Origin: UBA1926 sp036732005 | Lineage (GTDB): Bacteria > Planctomycetota > Phycisphaerae > Phycisphaerales > UBA1924 | Length of the DNA: 64,000 nucleotides | Assembly (NCBI GenBank): GCA_036732005.1 | Contig: DAINDF010000002.1 | Coordinates: forward strand, 186,001 to 250,000 | Reading direction: 5' to 3' | In this document: positions 22,733 through 32,390 of the stretch, piece after piece | Layout of the letters: every line of letters begins with the position of its first letter | Position numbering within the stretch: the stretch's first letter is position 1 | Notes under the pieces: generated by a model | Told to the model about the DNA's origin: nothing | Database searches by the model: none | Seen by the model: the letters and a program-made list of their open reading frames with translations, nothing else | Translations under genes and position numbers: made by a program

Positions 22733-25700
22733 ATGAGCACGATCGACCAGTGCCCCTCCACGAAGGGCAAGATCGAGATCACCGATGACCTTGCCGGTGT
22801 CGCCGGCAGCCCCTCGCCGCGCCGGTATTGGCGCAGCGTGGAGGATTTCTCGAACGACGCGGGGTTCCGCGAGTTCGTGCACCGGGAGTTTCCCGCGGGC
22901 GCGAGCGAGATCGCCTTCACCGACAAGGGGAAGACGCGCCGGGGCTTCCTGAAGCTGATGGGGGCGAGCCTGGCGTTGGCCGGCGCGGCGACCATCCCCG
23001 GGTGCCGGCGGCCTGATCACAAGCTTGTTCCCTACGGGGCGAGCGAGCCCGAGCATGTGATCCCCGGTCAGCCGCTCTACTTCGCGACGAGCATGCCCCT
23101 TCCGGGCGGGGGCGCCGAGGGCCTGCTGATCGAGACCCACCAGGGTCGCCCGACGAAGGTCGAGGGCAACCCGCTGCACCCGGTCAACCGGGGCAAGTCG
23201 TCGGTCTGGAGCCAGGCATCGATTCTGGAGTTGTACGACCCCGATCGCCTGAAGTTCCCGCGATACAAGAACCCGACCAGGGGCCGGCTCGACGCGACCT
23301 GGGACGATTTCGCGCTGTGGTGGTCGACCGACCGGGCGGCGAAGCACCGCGCCGACGATGGGCGGTCGCTGGCGGTGATCTGCGACTTCCAGACCGGGCC
23401 GACGGTCCGCGCCATGCGTGAGCGGCTGCTGAAGACCTATCCGCGGGCGAAGTGGGTCTGGTGGGACCCGGTCGACGCGCGGCGTTCGCAGATCGATGGC
23501 ACCAAGATCGCGTTCGGAGATCATCGCCGGGTCTCGTATGAGTTCGAGGGCGCCCGGTGCGTGCTGAGCCTGGACTCGGACTTCCTGACCACCGGCCCGA
23601 ATCAGATCCCCGAGGCCCGGGGCTTCGCGGCGACGCGCCGGGTGGAGAAGCCGGGCGACGCGATGAGCAGGCTCTATGTCTGCGAGGCCCACCCGAGCGG
23701 GACGGGGTCGCTGGCGGACCACCGCTGGCGGATGACGCCCGCGCAGATCACGGCGTTCGCGGCGGAGGTCGCCCGCGTGGTCCTCTCGGAAGAATCGGCG
23801 CTCCGGGCGATCGCGGAGGGCATCCCCGTCGCCCCGCTCTCGAGCGAGGGGATGGAGCGGGCGCACGCGGTCGCCAAGGACCTGCTCGAGCACGCCGCGG
23901 CGCACGCGGGCTCGGCGGTGGTCGTCGCGGGGTCGAGCCAGCCCGCGGAGGTCCACGCGCTGGTCGCGGCGTTGAACTACGCCCTGCGGGCCCCGGTGCG
24001 GTACCTGCCGATGAGTGACGACGAGGCGGCCGATCCGATGGCGGCGTTGTCGAAGCTCGCGGCCGAGGCGAAGGCGGGCGAAGTCTCCACGCTGGTCACG
24101 ATCGGGGTGAACCCGCTGTACGACGCGCCGTCAGGCGTGGACTTCACGGAGGTGCTCGGCGCGGTCTCGGCGCATGTGGCGTGGAGCGTGCTGCCCACGG
24201 AGACCTCGGCGGCGGCGACCTGGGAGATCAACGGGGCCTGCTACCTGGAGTCGTGGGGCGACACCGAGTCGTACGACGGGACGATCGCGCCCGTGCAGCC
24301 GATGATCGCCCCGCTCTACGAGCCCGCGACGAGCATGGTCGAGTTCATCGCGTTCCTTGCGGGTGAGGAACGGCCCGATGGGTACGAGCTGGTGCGCTCG
24401 GTGTGGGCCTCGGCGATGGGGGGCTCGCCCAGCGACCCGGCGTTCGAGAAGCGGTTCCGCCGGGCGCTGCACGACGGCGTCGTCCCCGGGGGGCGTCGGC
24501 GCGAGGCTCCGGCGTCGTTCAAGCCCGGGGCGCTCGTCGACCTCGTCCGCGGGATGGCGTTCGCCGCCGAGCCCGCCGCCGGCTCTCTCGAAATCGTGTT
24601 TGAGTCAGGCCGCCTCGGCGACGGTCGCTTCGCGAACAACGGGTGGCTCCAGGAGCTCCCGCAGAAGGGGACGAGCGTCGTCTGGGAGAACCCGGTGGTG
24701 CTCAGCCCGGCGACGGCGAAGGAACTCCGCCTGCTGCCCGAGGGCGGCATGGGCGGGATGTACACCAGCGGGCAGATCCCGCAGGCGAGGCTCGCGGAGT
24801 TGACCATCGACGGCGTGTCGCAGACCGTGGCGGTGTGGGTCTGCCCGGGCGTGGCCGACGGGGTGGCCCATGTCCAGCTCGGTTACGGTCGGCAGGTTTG
24901 CGGTTCGGTGGGCGAGGGTGTTGGGTTCAACGCCTATCCCATGCGGGGGAGGCGGACGCGCTCCGTCGCCACAGGGACGCTGCGTCCTTCCGGGGGCACG
25001 CGAGACCTGGCGAGCACGCAGAACCACTGGTCGCTCGAGGGGCGGACCTCGCTGGTGCGGGCCCTCGACAAGAAGTGGTTCGACAAGCACGCCGGGGCGA
25101 AGCGTGAGGACAAGGCCGACAAGATCTACGGCACGCCCCGCGTCTCGGCGCCGCTGAACCTGGCCGAGAAGATGGGCGAGTTGAGCCACACGCCCGACAA
25201 TGTCTCGTCGTACGACAACCCGTTCAACGAGTCGGCGGTGGACCCGAAGCCCGGGTCGGCGTACAGCAAGGGCCCGCAGTGGGGGATGACGATCGACCTG
25301 GCCTCGTGCACGGGGTGCAACCTGTGCACCGTGGCGTGCCAGAGCGAGAACAACATCCCGATCGTGGGGCGGACCGAGGTCGCCAAGGGCCGCGAGATGC
25401 AGTGGATCCGGGTGGACCGCTACTTCGCGGGCAACGACCTGAACGACCCGACCGAGATGATCTGCCAGCCCGTCGCGTGCGTGCACTGCGAGAACGCGCC
25501 GTGCGAGGTGGTCTGCCCGGTGACGGCGACGGTGCACGGGCCCGAGGGCACGAACAACATGGCGTACAACCGGTGCATCGGCACGCGGTATTGCGCCAAC
25601 AACTGCCCTTACAAGGTCCGCCGCTTCAACTTCTTCGACTACGGCGTGACCAAGTACAACGGCGCGTTCTTCGGCGAGAAGGCGCTGTTCGGCGACGAGG

Positions 25701-26269
25701 GGATCGAGCAGAACTCGTTCAACAAAAACCTGATCCCGCCGCGTCTCCGCGAGAAGCTCGAGGAGATCAGCCACATGCGGCACAACCCGGATGTCACGGT
25801 CCGCAGCCGAGGCGTCATGGAGAAGTGCTCATACTGCATCCAGCGGATCAACGGAGCGAGGCAGGAGTCGAAGGTGCGCGGGCTGTGGACCGAGGCCGCG
25901 CCGATCCCCGACGGGTTCTTCCAGGTGGCGTGCCAGCAGGCGTGCCCGACGGACTCGATCGTGTTCGGGGACATCTTGGACAAGACGAGCAAGGTGTCGG
26001 CCTCTCGTGAGAGCGAGCGTTCGTACATGCTGCTGGGCTATCTGAACACGCGTCCGCGGACGAGCCACATGCTCCGCGTGCGCAACCCCAACCCGGCGAT
26101 CGGGGTGTTCGATGAGCACGATCCGCTCGATCACGGCGGGGGGCACGAAGACGGGCACGCCCCGGCGGACGGGCACGGCGAGGGGGACCACGGCGGCCAC
26201 TCGTTCGTGGACCCGGTCAGGCGGTTCATGGACGACGGGTATCGGACGAGCCTCCGCGTGCTCTCCTGA
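22733..26269 (+). CDS. actB: ACIII subunit B, molybdopterin-oxidoreductase-like and iron-sulfur fusion
   Basis: A 1178-residue periplasmic iron-sulfur subunit of ACIII. A twin-arginine motif TRRGFLKLMG is at residues 68-77, after about 60 residues of N-terminal extension, as in the 'TAT-variant-translocated' family. A molybdopterin-oxidoreductase-like domain follows (about 95-840), which in characterised ActB proteins carries no molybdenum cofactor. The ferredoxin domain (about 845-1090) has four Cys clusters: CTGCNLCTVAC from residue 859, CVHCENAPCEVVC, CIGTRYCANNCPY and CSYC...CQQACPTDS. A His/Asp/Gly-rich tail (HGGGHEDGHAPADGHGEGDH) lies near the C-terminus and is not part of the family core. 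Confidence 0.92.
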   Translation: MSTIDQCPSTKGKIEITDDLAGVAGSPSPRRYWRSVEDFSNDAGFREFVHREFPAGASEIAFTDKGKTRRGFLKLMGASLALAGAATIPGCRRPDHKLVPYGASEPEHVIPGQPLYFATSMPLPGGGAEGLLIETHQGRPTKVEGNPLHPVNRGKSSVWSQASILELYDPDRLKFPRYKNPTRGRLDATWDDFALWWSTDRAAKHRADDGRSLAVICDFQTGPTVRAMRERLLKTYPRAKWVWWDPVDARRSQIDGTKIAFGDHRRVSYEFEGARCVLSLDSDFLTTGPNQIPEARGFAATRRVEKPGDAMSRLYVCEAHPSGTGSLADHRWRMTPAQITAFAAEVARVVLSEESALRAIAEGIPVAPLSSEGMERAHAVAKDLLEHAAAHAGSAVVVAGSSQPAEVHALVAALNYALRAPVRYLPMSDDEAADPMAALSKLAAEAKAGEVSTLVTIGVNPLYDAPSGVDFTEVLGAVSAHVAWSVLPTETSAAATWEINGACYLESWGDTESYDGTIAPVQPMIAPLYEPATSMVEFIAFLAGEERPDGYELVRSVWASAMGGSPSDPAFEKRFRRALHDGVVPGGRRREAPASFKPGALVDLVRGMAFAAEPAAGSLEIVFESGRLGDGRFANNGWLQELPQKGTSVVWENPVVLSPATAKELRLLPEGGMGGMYTSGQIPQARLAELTIDGVSQTVAVWVCPGVADGVAHVQLGYGRQVCGSVGEGVGFNAYPMRGRRTRSVATGTLRPSGGTRDLASTQNHWSLEGRTSLVRALDKKWFDKHAGAKREDKADKIYGTPRVSAPLNLAEKMGELSHTPDNVSSYDNPFNESAVDPKPGSAYSKGPQWGMTIDLASCTGCNLCTVACQSENNIPIVGRTEVAKGREMQWIRVDRYFAGNDLNDPTEMICQPVACVHCENAPCEVVCPVTATVHGPEGTNNMAYNRCIGTRYCANNCPYKVRRFNFFDYGVTKYNGAFFGEKALFGDEGIEQNSFNKNLIPPRLREKLEEISHMRHNPDVTVRSRGVMEKCSYCIQRINGARQESKVRGLWTEAAPIPDGFFQVACQQACPTDSIVFGDILDKTSKVSASRESERSYMLLGYLNTRPRTSHMLRVRNPNPAIGVFDEHDPLDHGGGHEDGHAPADGHGEGDHGGHSFVDPVRRFMDDGYRTSLRVLS

Positions 26270-26324
26270 GCGCGGTTGACGGGATGAAGACGAATCGGCA
26301 GAACGCAAGACGGAGAGACAGCGC

Positions 26325-28013
26325 ATGAGCGCATTGCACCCAGATCAGGTCACCGCGGAACGACTCGCCGGGCTCCGTCCCGGCGCCGCCGGGCGCGACA
26401 TCGATGTCGGGCTGGGGGACGGGACGCTGGTGGAAGACCCCGCGGCGGATTCGCCGCTGGTGCTCGGGAACCGGAGTTTCGACGAGGTCACCGACATCGT
26501 CTGCGGGTACGCCGAGAACCCGGCCCCGAGGTGGTGGTGGCTCGCATTCGGCATCGCCAGCCCGATCGCCGGGCTCGGCGGCGTGCTGATTCTCTACCTG
26601 ATCATCACGGGCATCGGCACCTGGGGTCTGAACAACCAGGTCGACTGGGCGTGGGACATCACGAACTTCGTGTTCTGGATCGGCATCGGGCACGCCGGGA
26701 CGCTCATCAGCGCGATCCTCTGCCTTCTCAAGCAGAAGTGGCGGACCGCCGTGAACCGCTCGGCGGAGGCGATGACGATCTTCGCCGTGGTCTGCGCGGG
26801 GACCTTCCCCGGGATCCATGTCGGTCGGATCTGGTTCGCGTGGTTCCTCTTCCCGATCCCGAATTACAACTGGATCTGGCCGAACTTCCGCAGCCCGCTG
26901 CTGTGGGATGTGTTCGCGGTCTCGACCTACGCGACGGTGTCGCTGCTGTTCTGGTACATGGGCATGATCCCGGACCTGGCGACACTCCGCGACCGCGCCG
27001 ATCGGCGGCTGCGGGCGGGCGTCTCCAAGCCCTTCGCGCTCGCGCTCCCCGGGGGCAAGCACCTGGTGGTCGACGCGTTCACGCCCGACAAGATCCGGGC
27101 GTTCGTTTACGGGCTCCTCGCGCTGGGCTGGCGGTTCAGCAGCCGGCACTGGCACCGCTACGAGGCGGCGTACCTGATCCTGGCCGGCATCTCGACGCCC
27201 CTGGTGCTCAGCGTGCACTCGATCGTGTCGTTCGACTTCGCGACCTCGATTCTGCCGGGCTGGCACACGACGATCTTCCCGCCGTACTTCGTGGCCGGGG
27301 CGATCTTCGGCGGGTTCGCGATGGTGCTGCTGCTCCTGATCCCGCTGCGGGAGGTGCTGCCGAACTTCAAGGACCTGCTCACGCTGCGTCACCTGGAGAA
27401 CATGGCGAAGATCCTGCTGCTGACGGGCATGATGGTCGGGTTCGCCTACGGGATGGAGTTCTTCATCGCCTGGTACGGGGCGAACGAGTACGAGGCGTTC
27501 GCGTTCACGAACAACCGGGCGCTGCCGACCTGGCTCGCCACGCTGATGGGCCGCGAGGGGCAGGGGGCGCCGTACTGGTGGGCCTACTGGTCGATGATCT
27601 TCTGCAATGTCGTGAGCCCGCAGGTGTTCTGGTTCCGCTCGTTGCGGCAGAACCCGGCGGTGATCTGGGGCGTGGCGCTGCTCGTGACGATCGGGATGTG
27701 GTTCGAGCGGTTCGTGATCATCGTCACGAGCCTGCACCGGGCCTTCTTGCCGGGCGAGTGGCACATGTTCTACCCCACGCTGGTGGACATCGGGATCTTC
27801 GTCGGCTCGCTGGGCATCTTCTCGACGCTGTTCCTGCTGTTCGTGAAGTTCCTGCCGACCTTCGCGATGGCCGAGCTCAAGGCCGTCATGCCGCAGGCCG
27901 ACCCGCACGGGCACTGCGAGTCGTACGACCCGGTCTACATCGAGGAGTCGGACTCGGAGTACGCCGATCATGTCCGCGAAGAGCGCACGCACGGCTCGGA
28001 AGGGGGGCACTGA
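26325..28013 (+). CDS. actC: ACIII subunit C, NrfD-like quinol-binding membrane protein
   Basis: A 562-residue integral membrane subunit of the NrfD/PsrC family with about ten predicted membrane helices (for example WWWLAFGIASPIAGLGGVLI and WDITNFVFWIGIGHAGTLIS). It is expected to bind menaquinol and pass electrons to ActB. The C-terminus is acidic and cytoplasmic-looking (YDPVYIEESDSEYADHV). GGAGAG precedes the ATG; the stop is 1 nt before the actD start. Confidence 0.92.
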   Translation: MSALHPDQVTAERLAGLRPGAAGRDIDVGLGDGTLVEDPAADSPLVLGNRSFDEVTDIVCGYAENPAPRWWWLAFGIASPIAGLGGVLILYLIITGIGTWGLNNQVDWAWDITNFVFWIGIGHAGTLISAILCLLKQKWRTAVNRSAEAMTIFAVVCAGTFPGIHVGRIWFAWFLFPIPNYNWIWPNFRSPLLWDVFAVSTYATVSLLFWYMGMIPDLATLRDRADRRLRAGVSKPFALALPGGKHLVVDAFTPDKIRAFVYGLLALGWRFSSRHWHRYEAAYLILAGISTPLVLSVHSIVSFDFATSILPGWHTTIFPPYFVAGAIFGGFAMVLLLLIPLREVLPNFKDLLTLRHLENMAKILLLTGMMVGFAYGMEFFIAWYGANEYEAFAFTNNRALPTWLATLMGREGQGAPYWWAYWSMIFCNVVSPQVFWFRSLRQNPAVIWGVALLVTIGMWFERFVIIVTSLHRAFLPGEWHMFYPTLVDIGIFVGSLGIFSTLFLLFVKFLPTFAMAELKAVMPQADPHGHCESYDPVYIEESDSEYADHVREERTHGSEGGH

Positions 28014-28014
28014 G

Positions 28015-28629
28015 ATGTCGATCCTGAGTGCGGCCGCTGATTACCTGCCGTTCCTTCCCCGTCCGATGCCCCGGTTCGTCACCGACCGCGGCCACCCGGT
28101 GCACGCGATGGTCGCCGAGTACGAGAACGCCTCCTGCGTTTTCCACGCGGCCGAGCGGGTCCGGGACGCGGGGTACAAGCGTTGGGATGTGCACGCCCCG
28201 TTCCCGATCCACGGGATCGAGCACGCGATGGGGCACCGCAAGACGATCCTTCCGTACATCGTGTTCGCGGTGGGCATCGGCGGCGCGTTCCTGGGTTGGG
28301 CAATGCAGTACTGGATGACGGCGGTGGACTACACCGGGTTCACGGTGCAGGGCAAGCCCTACGGCGCGTGGGAGCCCTTCACGATGATCATTTTCGAGCT
28401 GGGCGTGCTGCACGCGGCGTTCGCGGCGCTGATCGGGATGCTCATGCTCAACGGGCTGCCCCGGTGGAACCACCCGCTGTTCAGCAGCGAGCGGTTCCTC
28501 GAGACCAGCCAGGGCAAGTTCATGATCGTGATCGAGTCGAACGACCCCGCGTTCGACCCCGACGGGACCAAGGCCCTGCTCCAGGAAACGGGCGGGCGGC
28601 AGATCGCGCTGATCGAGGACGAGGACTGA
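28015..28629 (+). CDS. actD: ACIII subunit D (DUF3341 family)
   Basis: A 204-residue protein of the DUF3341/ActD type: VAEYENASCVFHAAERVRDAG, a conserved DVHAPFPIHGIEHAMG, then two membrane helices (ILPYIVFAVGIGGAFLGWAM and a later helix around MIIFELGVLHAAFAALIGM) and a C-terminal domain with HPLFSSERF. The start at MSILSAAAD is set by GGAAGGGGGG 7 nt upstream; it immediately follows the actC stop, indicating coupling. Confidence 0.9.
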   Translation: MSILSAAADYLPFLPRPMPRFVTDRGHPVHAMVAEYENASCVFHAAERVRDAGYKRWDVHAPFPIHGIEHAMGHRKTILPYIVFAVGIGGAFLGWAMQYWMTAVDYTGFTVQGKPYGAWEPFTMIIFELGVLHAAFAALIGMLMLNGLPRWNHPLFSSERFLETSQGKFMIVIESNDPAFDPDGTKALLQETGGRQIALIEDED

Positions 28630-28680
28630 TCCACCCGGGCCCCCGGGATCCCCGGCGGCGCCTCGCATGCGGAACGAACG

Positions 28681-29481
28681 ATGAAGACGACGATGCTCAA
28701 GACCGGGTTGATGGTGCTCGCGGCCGGCGTGCTCGCCGCCCCGCTCACGGGGTGCCGGGGCGACCGGACCGACTCCACCCCAAGGCGGTTCTTCCCCGAC
28801 CTGGACGACCAGCCCAAGTGGGACCCGCAGGAATCGACCGCGTTCTTCGCGGACGGGCGGGTCGGCCGCCCCACGCCGCCGCACGCGGTTCCGTTCGCCG
28901 GCTTCGATTTCGACCCCGTGGCGTACGCCGACGCGGCGTGGGCCGGGCCGTTCCTGGGTGAGCGGGCGGCGATGCTCGCCGAGGACGACGCGGTCTATCG
29001 CGGGGTCGAGATCACGCCCGACGGCGCCTCGCTCTACCTGGACTACATCCCGGTCGAAGTGACCGAAGAGATGGTGATCCACGGGCGGGACATGTTCAAC
29101 ATCTACTGCGTGGCGTGCCACGGCTACCTCGGCGACGGCAAGGGCATGGTCGGGGTCCGCTGGGCCTATCCGCCCGCCAACCTCACGGGCGATGTTTACC
29201 GCGACCGCGCCAACCGCCAGGGCAAGGACGGCTACATCTTCGAGATCATCCGCAACGGCCTGACCGGGCCGGACGGCGCCAACCGCATGCCCGGGTACAA
29301 GCACGCCCTGATCGAGATGGACGCGTGGGCCGTCGTGGCGTATATCAGGGCCCTCCAGAAGTCCCAGGGCTCGGCGTGGGCCGATCTTCCGGAATCTGAA
29401 CGGCAGCGCCTCGGGGCTCCGACCCCGGCCGCGGAGCCCGCCGGCGCGGATGCGTCGGCGATGAACGGGGGTGCGTCGTGA
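28681..29481 (+). CDS. actE: ACIII subunit E, monoheme cytochrome c lipoprotein
   Basis: A 266-residue lipoprotein with lipobox LTGC at about residue 25. A single CVACH site lies in the class I cytochrome c domain (MFNIYCVACHGYLGDGKGM) with the likely axial Met in NRMPGYKH. It is expected to accept electrons from the ActA/ActB hemes and clusters and pass them on to the oxidase. The C-terminal 35 residues are Ala/Pro-rich. The stop overlaps the actF GTG start by 4 nt. Confidence 0.9.
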   Translation: MKTTMLKTGLMVLAAGVLAAPLTGCRGDRTDSTPRRFFPDLDDQPKWDPQESTAFFADGRVGRPTPPHAVPFAGFDFDPVAYADAAWAGPFLGERAAMLAEDDAVYRGVEITPDGASLYLDYIPVEVTEEMVIHGRDMFNIYCVACHGYLGDGKGMVGVRWAYPPANLTGDVYRDRANRQGKDGYIFEIIRNGLTGPDGANRMPGYKHALIEMDAWAVVAYIRALQKSQGSAWADLPESERQRLGAPTPAAEPAGADASAMNGGAS

Positions 29482-30839
29482 CCCGCATCGTCAGCGATTT
29501 CGATCCGGTGGTGACGCGTCAGCCCAGCCCCGCCGTGCACGGGCAGGGGCCGGTGGTGACCGACGACCACTATGAACAGATCCTCGGGGCCCTCGCGGCC
29601 CACCCCGATCTCCAGGGCGAGAATGTCCGCCTCGGCGAGCGGGCGGGCTCCGGTTTGCGTCGGTTCCTCGCGGCCGCGGGCGTCGCGGGGCTGGCGCTGA
29701 CCGTCCTGGGTGCGTTCGTGCACAGCCCAGCGCACGCGCTGGCCTCGTTCGAGGTCGGTCTGTTCACGGTGCTCGCCTGCTGCCTGGGCTCGTTGTTCTT
29801 CGTGATGGTCTTCCACGCGACCAACACGCACTGGGCGACGACGATCCGCCGGCCGCTCGAGCACGCGGCGGGGCTGATCTGGCTCCCCCTGCTGGGGATG
29901 GCCGCGGTCATCGTGATCGAGTTGCTCAGCAGCGTGTTCACGGGGCACGGGGTGCTGTTCCAGTGGCTCAGCGCCGAGGAGCGCGGCAACCACCTGCTCC
30001 AGATGAAGGGCGGGTACCTGAGCATCGGGTTCATGCTCTTCCGGTTCGTCGTCTACGGGGGGTTGTGGCTCTTCCTCGCCCGCTCGCTCGGCTCGATGAG
30101 CCGTGAGCAGGATGTCACGGGCGACCGCAAGCTGACGGTCGCGATGCGCCGGCGGAGCACCTGGGGCATCCTCGTCTTCGCCCTGTCCGTCGCGTTCGCG
30201 TCGTTCGACTTCCTGATGAGCCTGGATTACCGCTTCTACAGCACCATGTGGGGCGTGTACTTCTTCGCGGGCTCGGCCATGACGGGCCTTGCGGTCTGCG
30301 CGATCGTGGTCTCCTGCCTCCGCCTAACGGGCCGGCTCACGGGTGTGGTGACCGACGAGCACTACCACGACCTGGGCAAACTCGTCTTCGCGTTCGGCGC
30401 CTGCTTCTGGGGTTACATCGCGTTCAGCCAGTATTTCCTGATCTGGTACAGCAACATCCCGGAGGAGACGGCCTACTTCAACTTCCGCAAGAGCGGGGGT
30501 TGGGAGCACTTGTCCACCATCCTGGTGATCGGGCACTTCATCGTCCCGTTCTTCCTGCTCATCAGCCGCAAGGTCAAGCGGAATGTCGTGCTGCTGGCGC
30601 TGATGGCGGGCTACCTGATCGTGATGCAGGTGCTCGACATGACCTGGATCATCCGCCCCATGGCCTACGCCGAGTCCAGCCCCGCCGGCCCGACCTCGTG
30701 GTGGCTTGATGTCGTCGCCTCCGCGGGCGCCCTGGCGCTGTTCGGGTCGCTGCTGATCGGCGCGATCCGTTCGGCTCCCCTCGTCCCCATCAAGGACCCG
30801 AGACTCCTGAAATCCCTGGAGCACCACAACTATGTGTAA
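29478..30839 (+). CDS. actF: ACIII subunit F, NrfD-like membrane protein
   Basis: A 453-residue integral membrane subunit with about ten helices. Segments typical of ActF: FVMVFHATNTHWATTIRRPLEH, STWGILVFALSVAFASFDFLMSLD, YRFYSTMWGVYFFAGS, HDLGKLVFAFGACFWGYIAFSQYFLIWYSNIPEE. The GTG start overlaps the actE stop (GTGA). Two stem-loops follow the gene before the next ORF, so expression may be stepped down here. Confidence 0.9.
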   Translation: MTRIVSDFDPVVTRQPSPAVHGQGPVVTDDHYEQILGALAAHPDLQGENVRLGERAGSGLRRFLAAAGVAGLALTVLGAFVHSPAHALASFEVGLFTVLACCLGSLFFVMVFHATNTHWATTIRRPLEHAAGLIWLPLLGMAAVIVIELLSSVFTGHGVLFQWLSAEERGNHLLQMKGGYLSIGFMLFRFVVYGGLWLFLARSLGSMSREQDVTGDRKLTVAMRRRSTWGILVFALSVAFASFDFLMSLDYRFYSTMWGVYFFAGSAMTGLAVCAIVVSCLRLTGRLTGVVTDEHYHDLGKLVFAFGACFWGYIAFSQYFLIWYSNIPEETAYFNFRKSGGWEHLSTILVIGHFIVPFFLLISRKVKRNVVLLALMAGYLIVMQVLDMTWIIRPMAYAESSPAGPTSWWLDVVASAGALALFGSLLIGAIRSAPLVPIKDPRLLKSLEHHNYV

Positions 30840-30842
30840 TCG

Positions 30843-30896
30843 TCCCGCGGGCCAGAAAATCGGCCCGCGGGGAGCGGATGGGGTTGCATCCATCCG
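30843..30896 (+). promoter_or_regulatory. Two tandem stem-loops between actF and the downstream oxidase genes
   Basis: Hairpin 1: CCCGCGGGCC (30844-30853) with GGCCCGCGGG (30862-30871), loop AGAAAATC. Hairpin 2: CGGATGG (30875-30881) with CCATCCG (30890-30896), loop of 8 nt. Neither is followed by a U-tract, so an mRNA processing or stability element is more likely than a full terminator. Confidence 0.6.
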
Positions 30897-30965
30897 GCGA
30901 AACAGGAATATTTACTGCTCTGACGGAGCCACGGGCATCCACCAGCCTCCGTTATCCGAAATGGA

Positions 30966-31454
30966 ATGTCGACCATGGCCGAGCACGCGCACCACGACCA
31001 CGATCACGACCACGGGCACGATGACTGGTTCCGTCACGGGGCCGACGAGGCCCCCCCGCAGCACGAGCACGCCTCCCATGTCAACTCGACGGCGATCGGG
31101 CTGACGCTGCTGGCGATCGTCTTCGGTGTGCTCTTCACGGTCATCGTGCTGAGCATGTACTTCATCTCCTACTCAACCACGCTCAAGGCCGAGCGGCAGG
31201 AGGGGGTGGAGTCGGCCAATCCGTACCTCGCCTACCGCGACGACGCGGCGAAGAAGCTGGCTCGCTCCGGCTGGGCCGACCGGGCGGTGGGGACGGTCTA
31301 TGTCCCGATCGATACGGCGATCGAGGGTGTGGTGGCGGACTATGGGCAGCCGGGCGTGCGGGCCTCGGCGGCGTGGCACGGGCCGATGAGGCGTTCGCCG
31401 CGGGCCGACGGCTCGGCGGCGCTGGCAAGCGGAGACCCGGTCGGGAATGAATGA
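30966..31454 (+). CDS. His-rich single-pass membrane protein of the ACIII/caa3 operon
   Basis: A 162-residue protein. The N-terminus is extremely His-rich (AEHAHHDHDHDHGHDDW), followed by one membrane helix (about 43-68) and a roughly 95-residue extracytoplasmic domain (NPYLAYRDDAAKKLARSGW, GTVYVPIDTAIEGVVADYG). No family is recognised with certainty; position and size suggest an accessory ACIII subunit (ActG-like) or an oxidase assembly factor. The His tract could bind copper or zinc, an inference strengthened by the Sco gene that overlaps its 3' end by 8 nt. A start at the second Met (30975) is also possible. Confidence 0.65.
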   Translation: MSTMAEHAHHDHDHDHGHDDWFRHGADEAPPQHEHASHVNSTAIGLTLLAIVFGVLFTVIVLSMYFISYSTTLKAERQEGVESANPYLAYRDDAAKKLARSGWADRAVGTVYVPIDTAIEGVVADYGQPGVRASAAWHGPMRRSPRADGSAALASGDPVGNE

Positions 31455-32340
31455 CGGCGGGCGGTGGACATCCCCGGTTCCCCGTCATCCGGGCCGCGCC
31501 GCGGCCGCCGCGGTCGCCGCGCTGCTGCTGACGGCGTCGTCGTCGGCGCAGGTCCTTCAGACGGAGCCCCCCGAGGCGATCCGGGGCGTGACGGTCACCG
31601 AGCGTCTGGGTGAACCGCTCCCCACGAGGCTGACCTTCACAAACAGCGACGGCCGGGTCCTTTCGCTGGGCACCTGGTTCGACGGCGAGAAGCCGGTCGT
31701 GGTGGCGCTGGTCTATTTCGGCTGCCCCGTGGTGTGCCCGCTCGTGCTGACGCGTCTGACCGAGTCGTTCCGCGACCTCGATTACACGATCGGCGAGGAC
31801 TTCCGGGTGGTGGTCGTGAGCATCGACCACACGGAGGGGGTCACGGAATCGAGCGAGGCGAAGATGCGCTACACCGAGGCCTACGGCCGGGGGGAGGCCG
31901 ACGAGGTCTCCGGCGGGTGGGCGTTCCTGACCGGCGATCCGGTGAGCATCAAGGAGCTGGCCGGTGCGTGCGGCTGGGCCTTCAAGCGGCTTCCCAACGG
32001 CGAATACTCCCACCCCGCGGCGATTATGATCGCCTCGCCCGAGGGCAAACTGACCCGGTACATCTACGGGTTTGATTACCCGCCCAAGCAGGTAAAACTC
32101 AGCCTGCTCGACGCGACGGACGGCAAGATCGCCGCGAGCCTGGGCGATCGGCTGATGCACTTCTGCTACCGCTACGACCCGACGGCCGGGGCGTACTCGA
32201 TGGAGGCGATGGCGGTCATGCGCATCGCCGGCGTGTTGACGGTGATCGCGCTCGCGGGCGGGATCGGGGGCATGCTGCTCGCGGAGAAGATCCGCACGCC
32301 GAGGAAGAGGACCGACGATCACGCGGCCCTTGCCGCCTGA
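31447..32340 (+). CDS. sco: Sco1/SenC copper chaperone
   Basis: A thioredoxin-fold protein that delivers copper to the CuA site of cytochrome oxidase subunit II. It has 297 residues: signal/anchor at 17-35, the copper site CPVVC at Cys93 and Cys97, and the third ligand His189 in EYSHPAAIMI. A C-terminal membrane helix (AVMRIAGVLTVIALAGGIGGMLL) is a feature of the planctomycete/Bacteroidetes type. It overlaps the preceding gene and lies 50 nt before coxB, consistent with its target. Confidence 0.9.
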   Translation: MNDGGRWTSPVPRHPGRAAAAAVAALLLTASSSAQVLQTEPPEAIRGVTVTERLGEPLPTRLTFTNSDGRVLSLGTWFDGEKPVVVALVYFGCPVVCPLVLTRLTESFRDLDYTIGEDFRVVVVSIDHTEGVTESSEAKMRYTEAYGRGEADEVSGGWAFLTGDPVSIKELAGACGWAFKRLPNGEYSHPAAIMIASPEGKLTRYIYGFDYPPKQVKLSLLDATDGKIAASLGDRLMHFCYRYDPTAGAYSMEAMAVMRIAGVLTVIALAGGIGGMLLAEKIRTPRKRTDDHAALAA

Positions 32341-32390
32341 GGAACCAGCCCGGGCCGAGGCCTGGTGGCGACGACGAGGAACGAAGCCCG

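Noticed and set aside
22733..26269. ActB as an active molybdenum oxidoreductase
   Set aside because: The neighbourhood and four-cluster ferredoxin domain are those of ACIII, whose ActB homologues have lost the molybdenum cofactor.
26226..28010. 594-residue open frame antisense to actC
   Set aside because: Arg/His/Pro/Asp-rich low-complexity translation; actC on the other strand is unmistakable.
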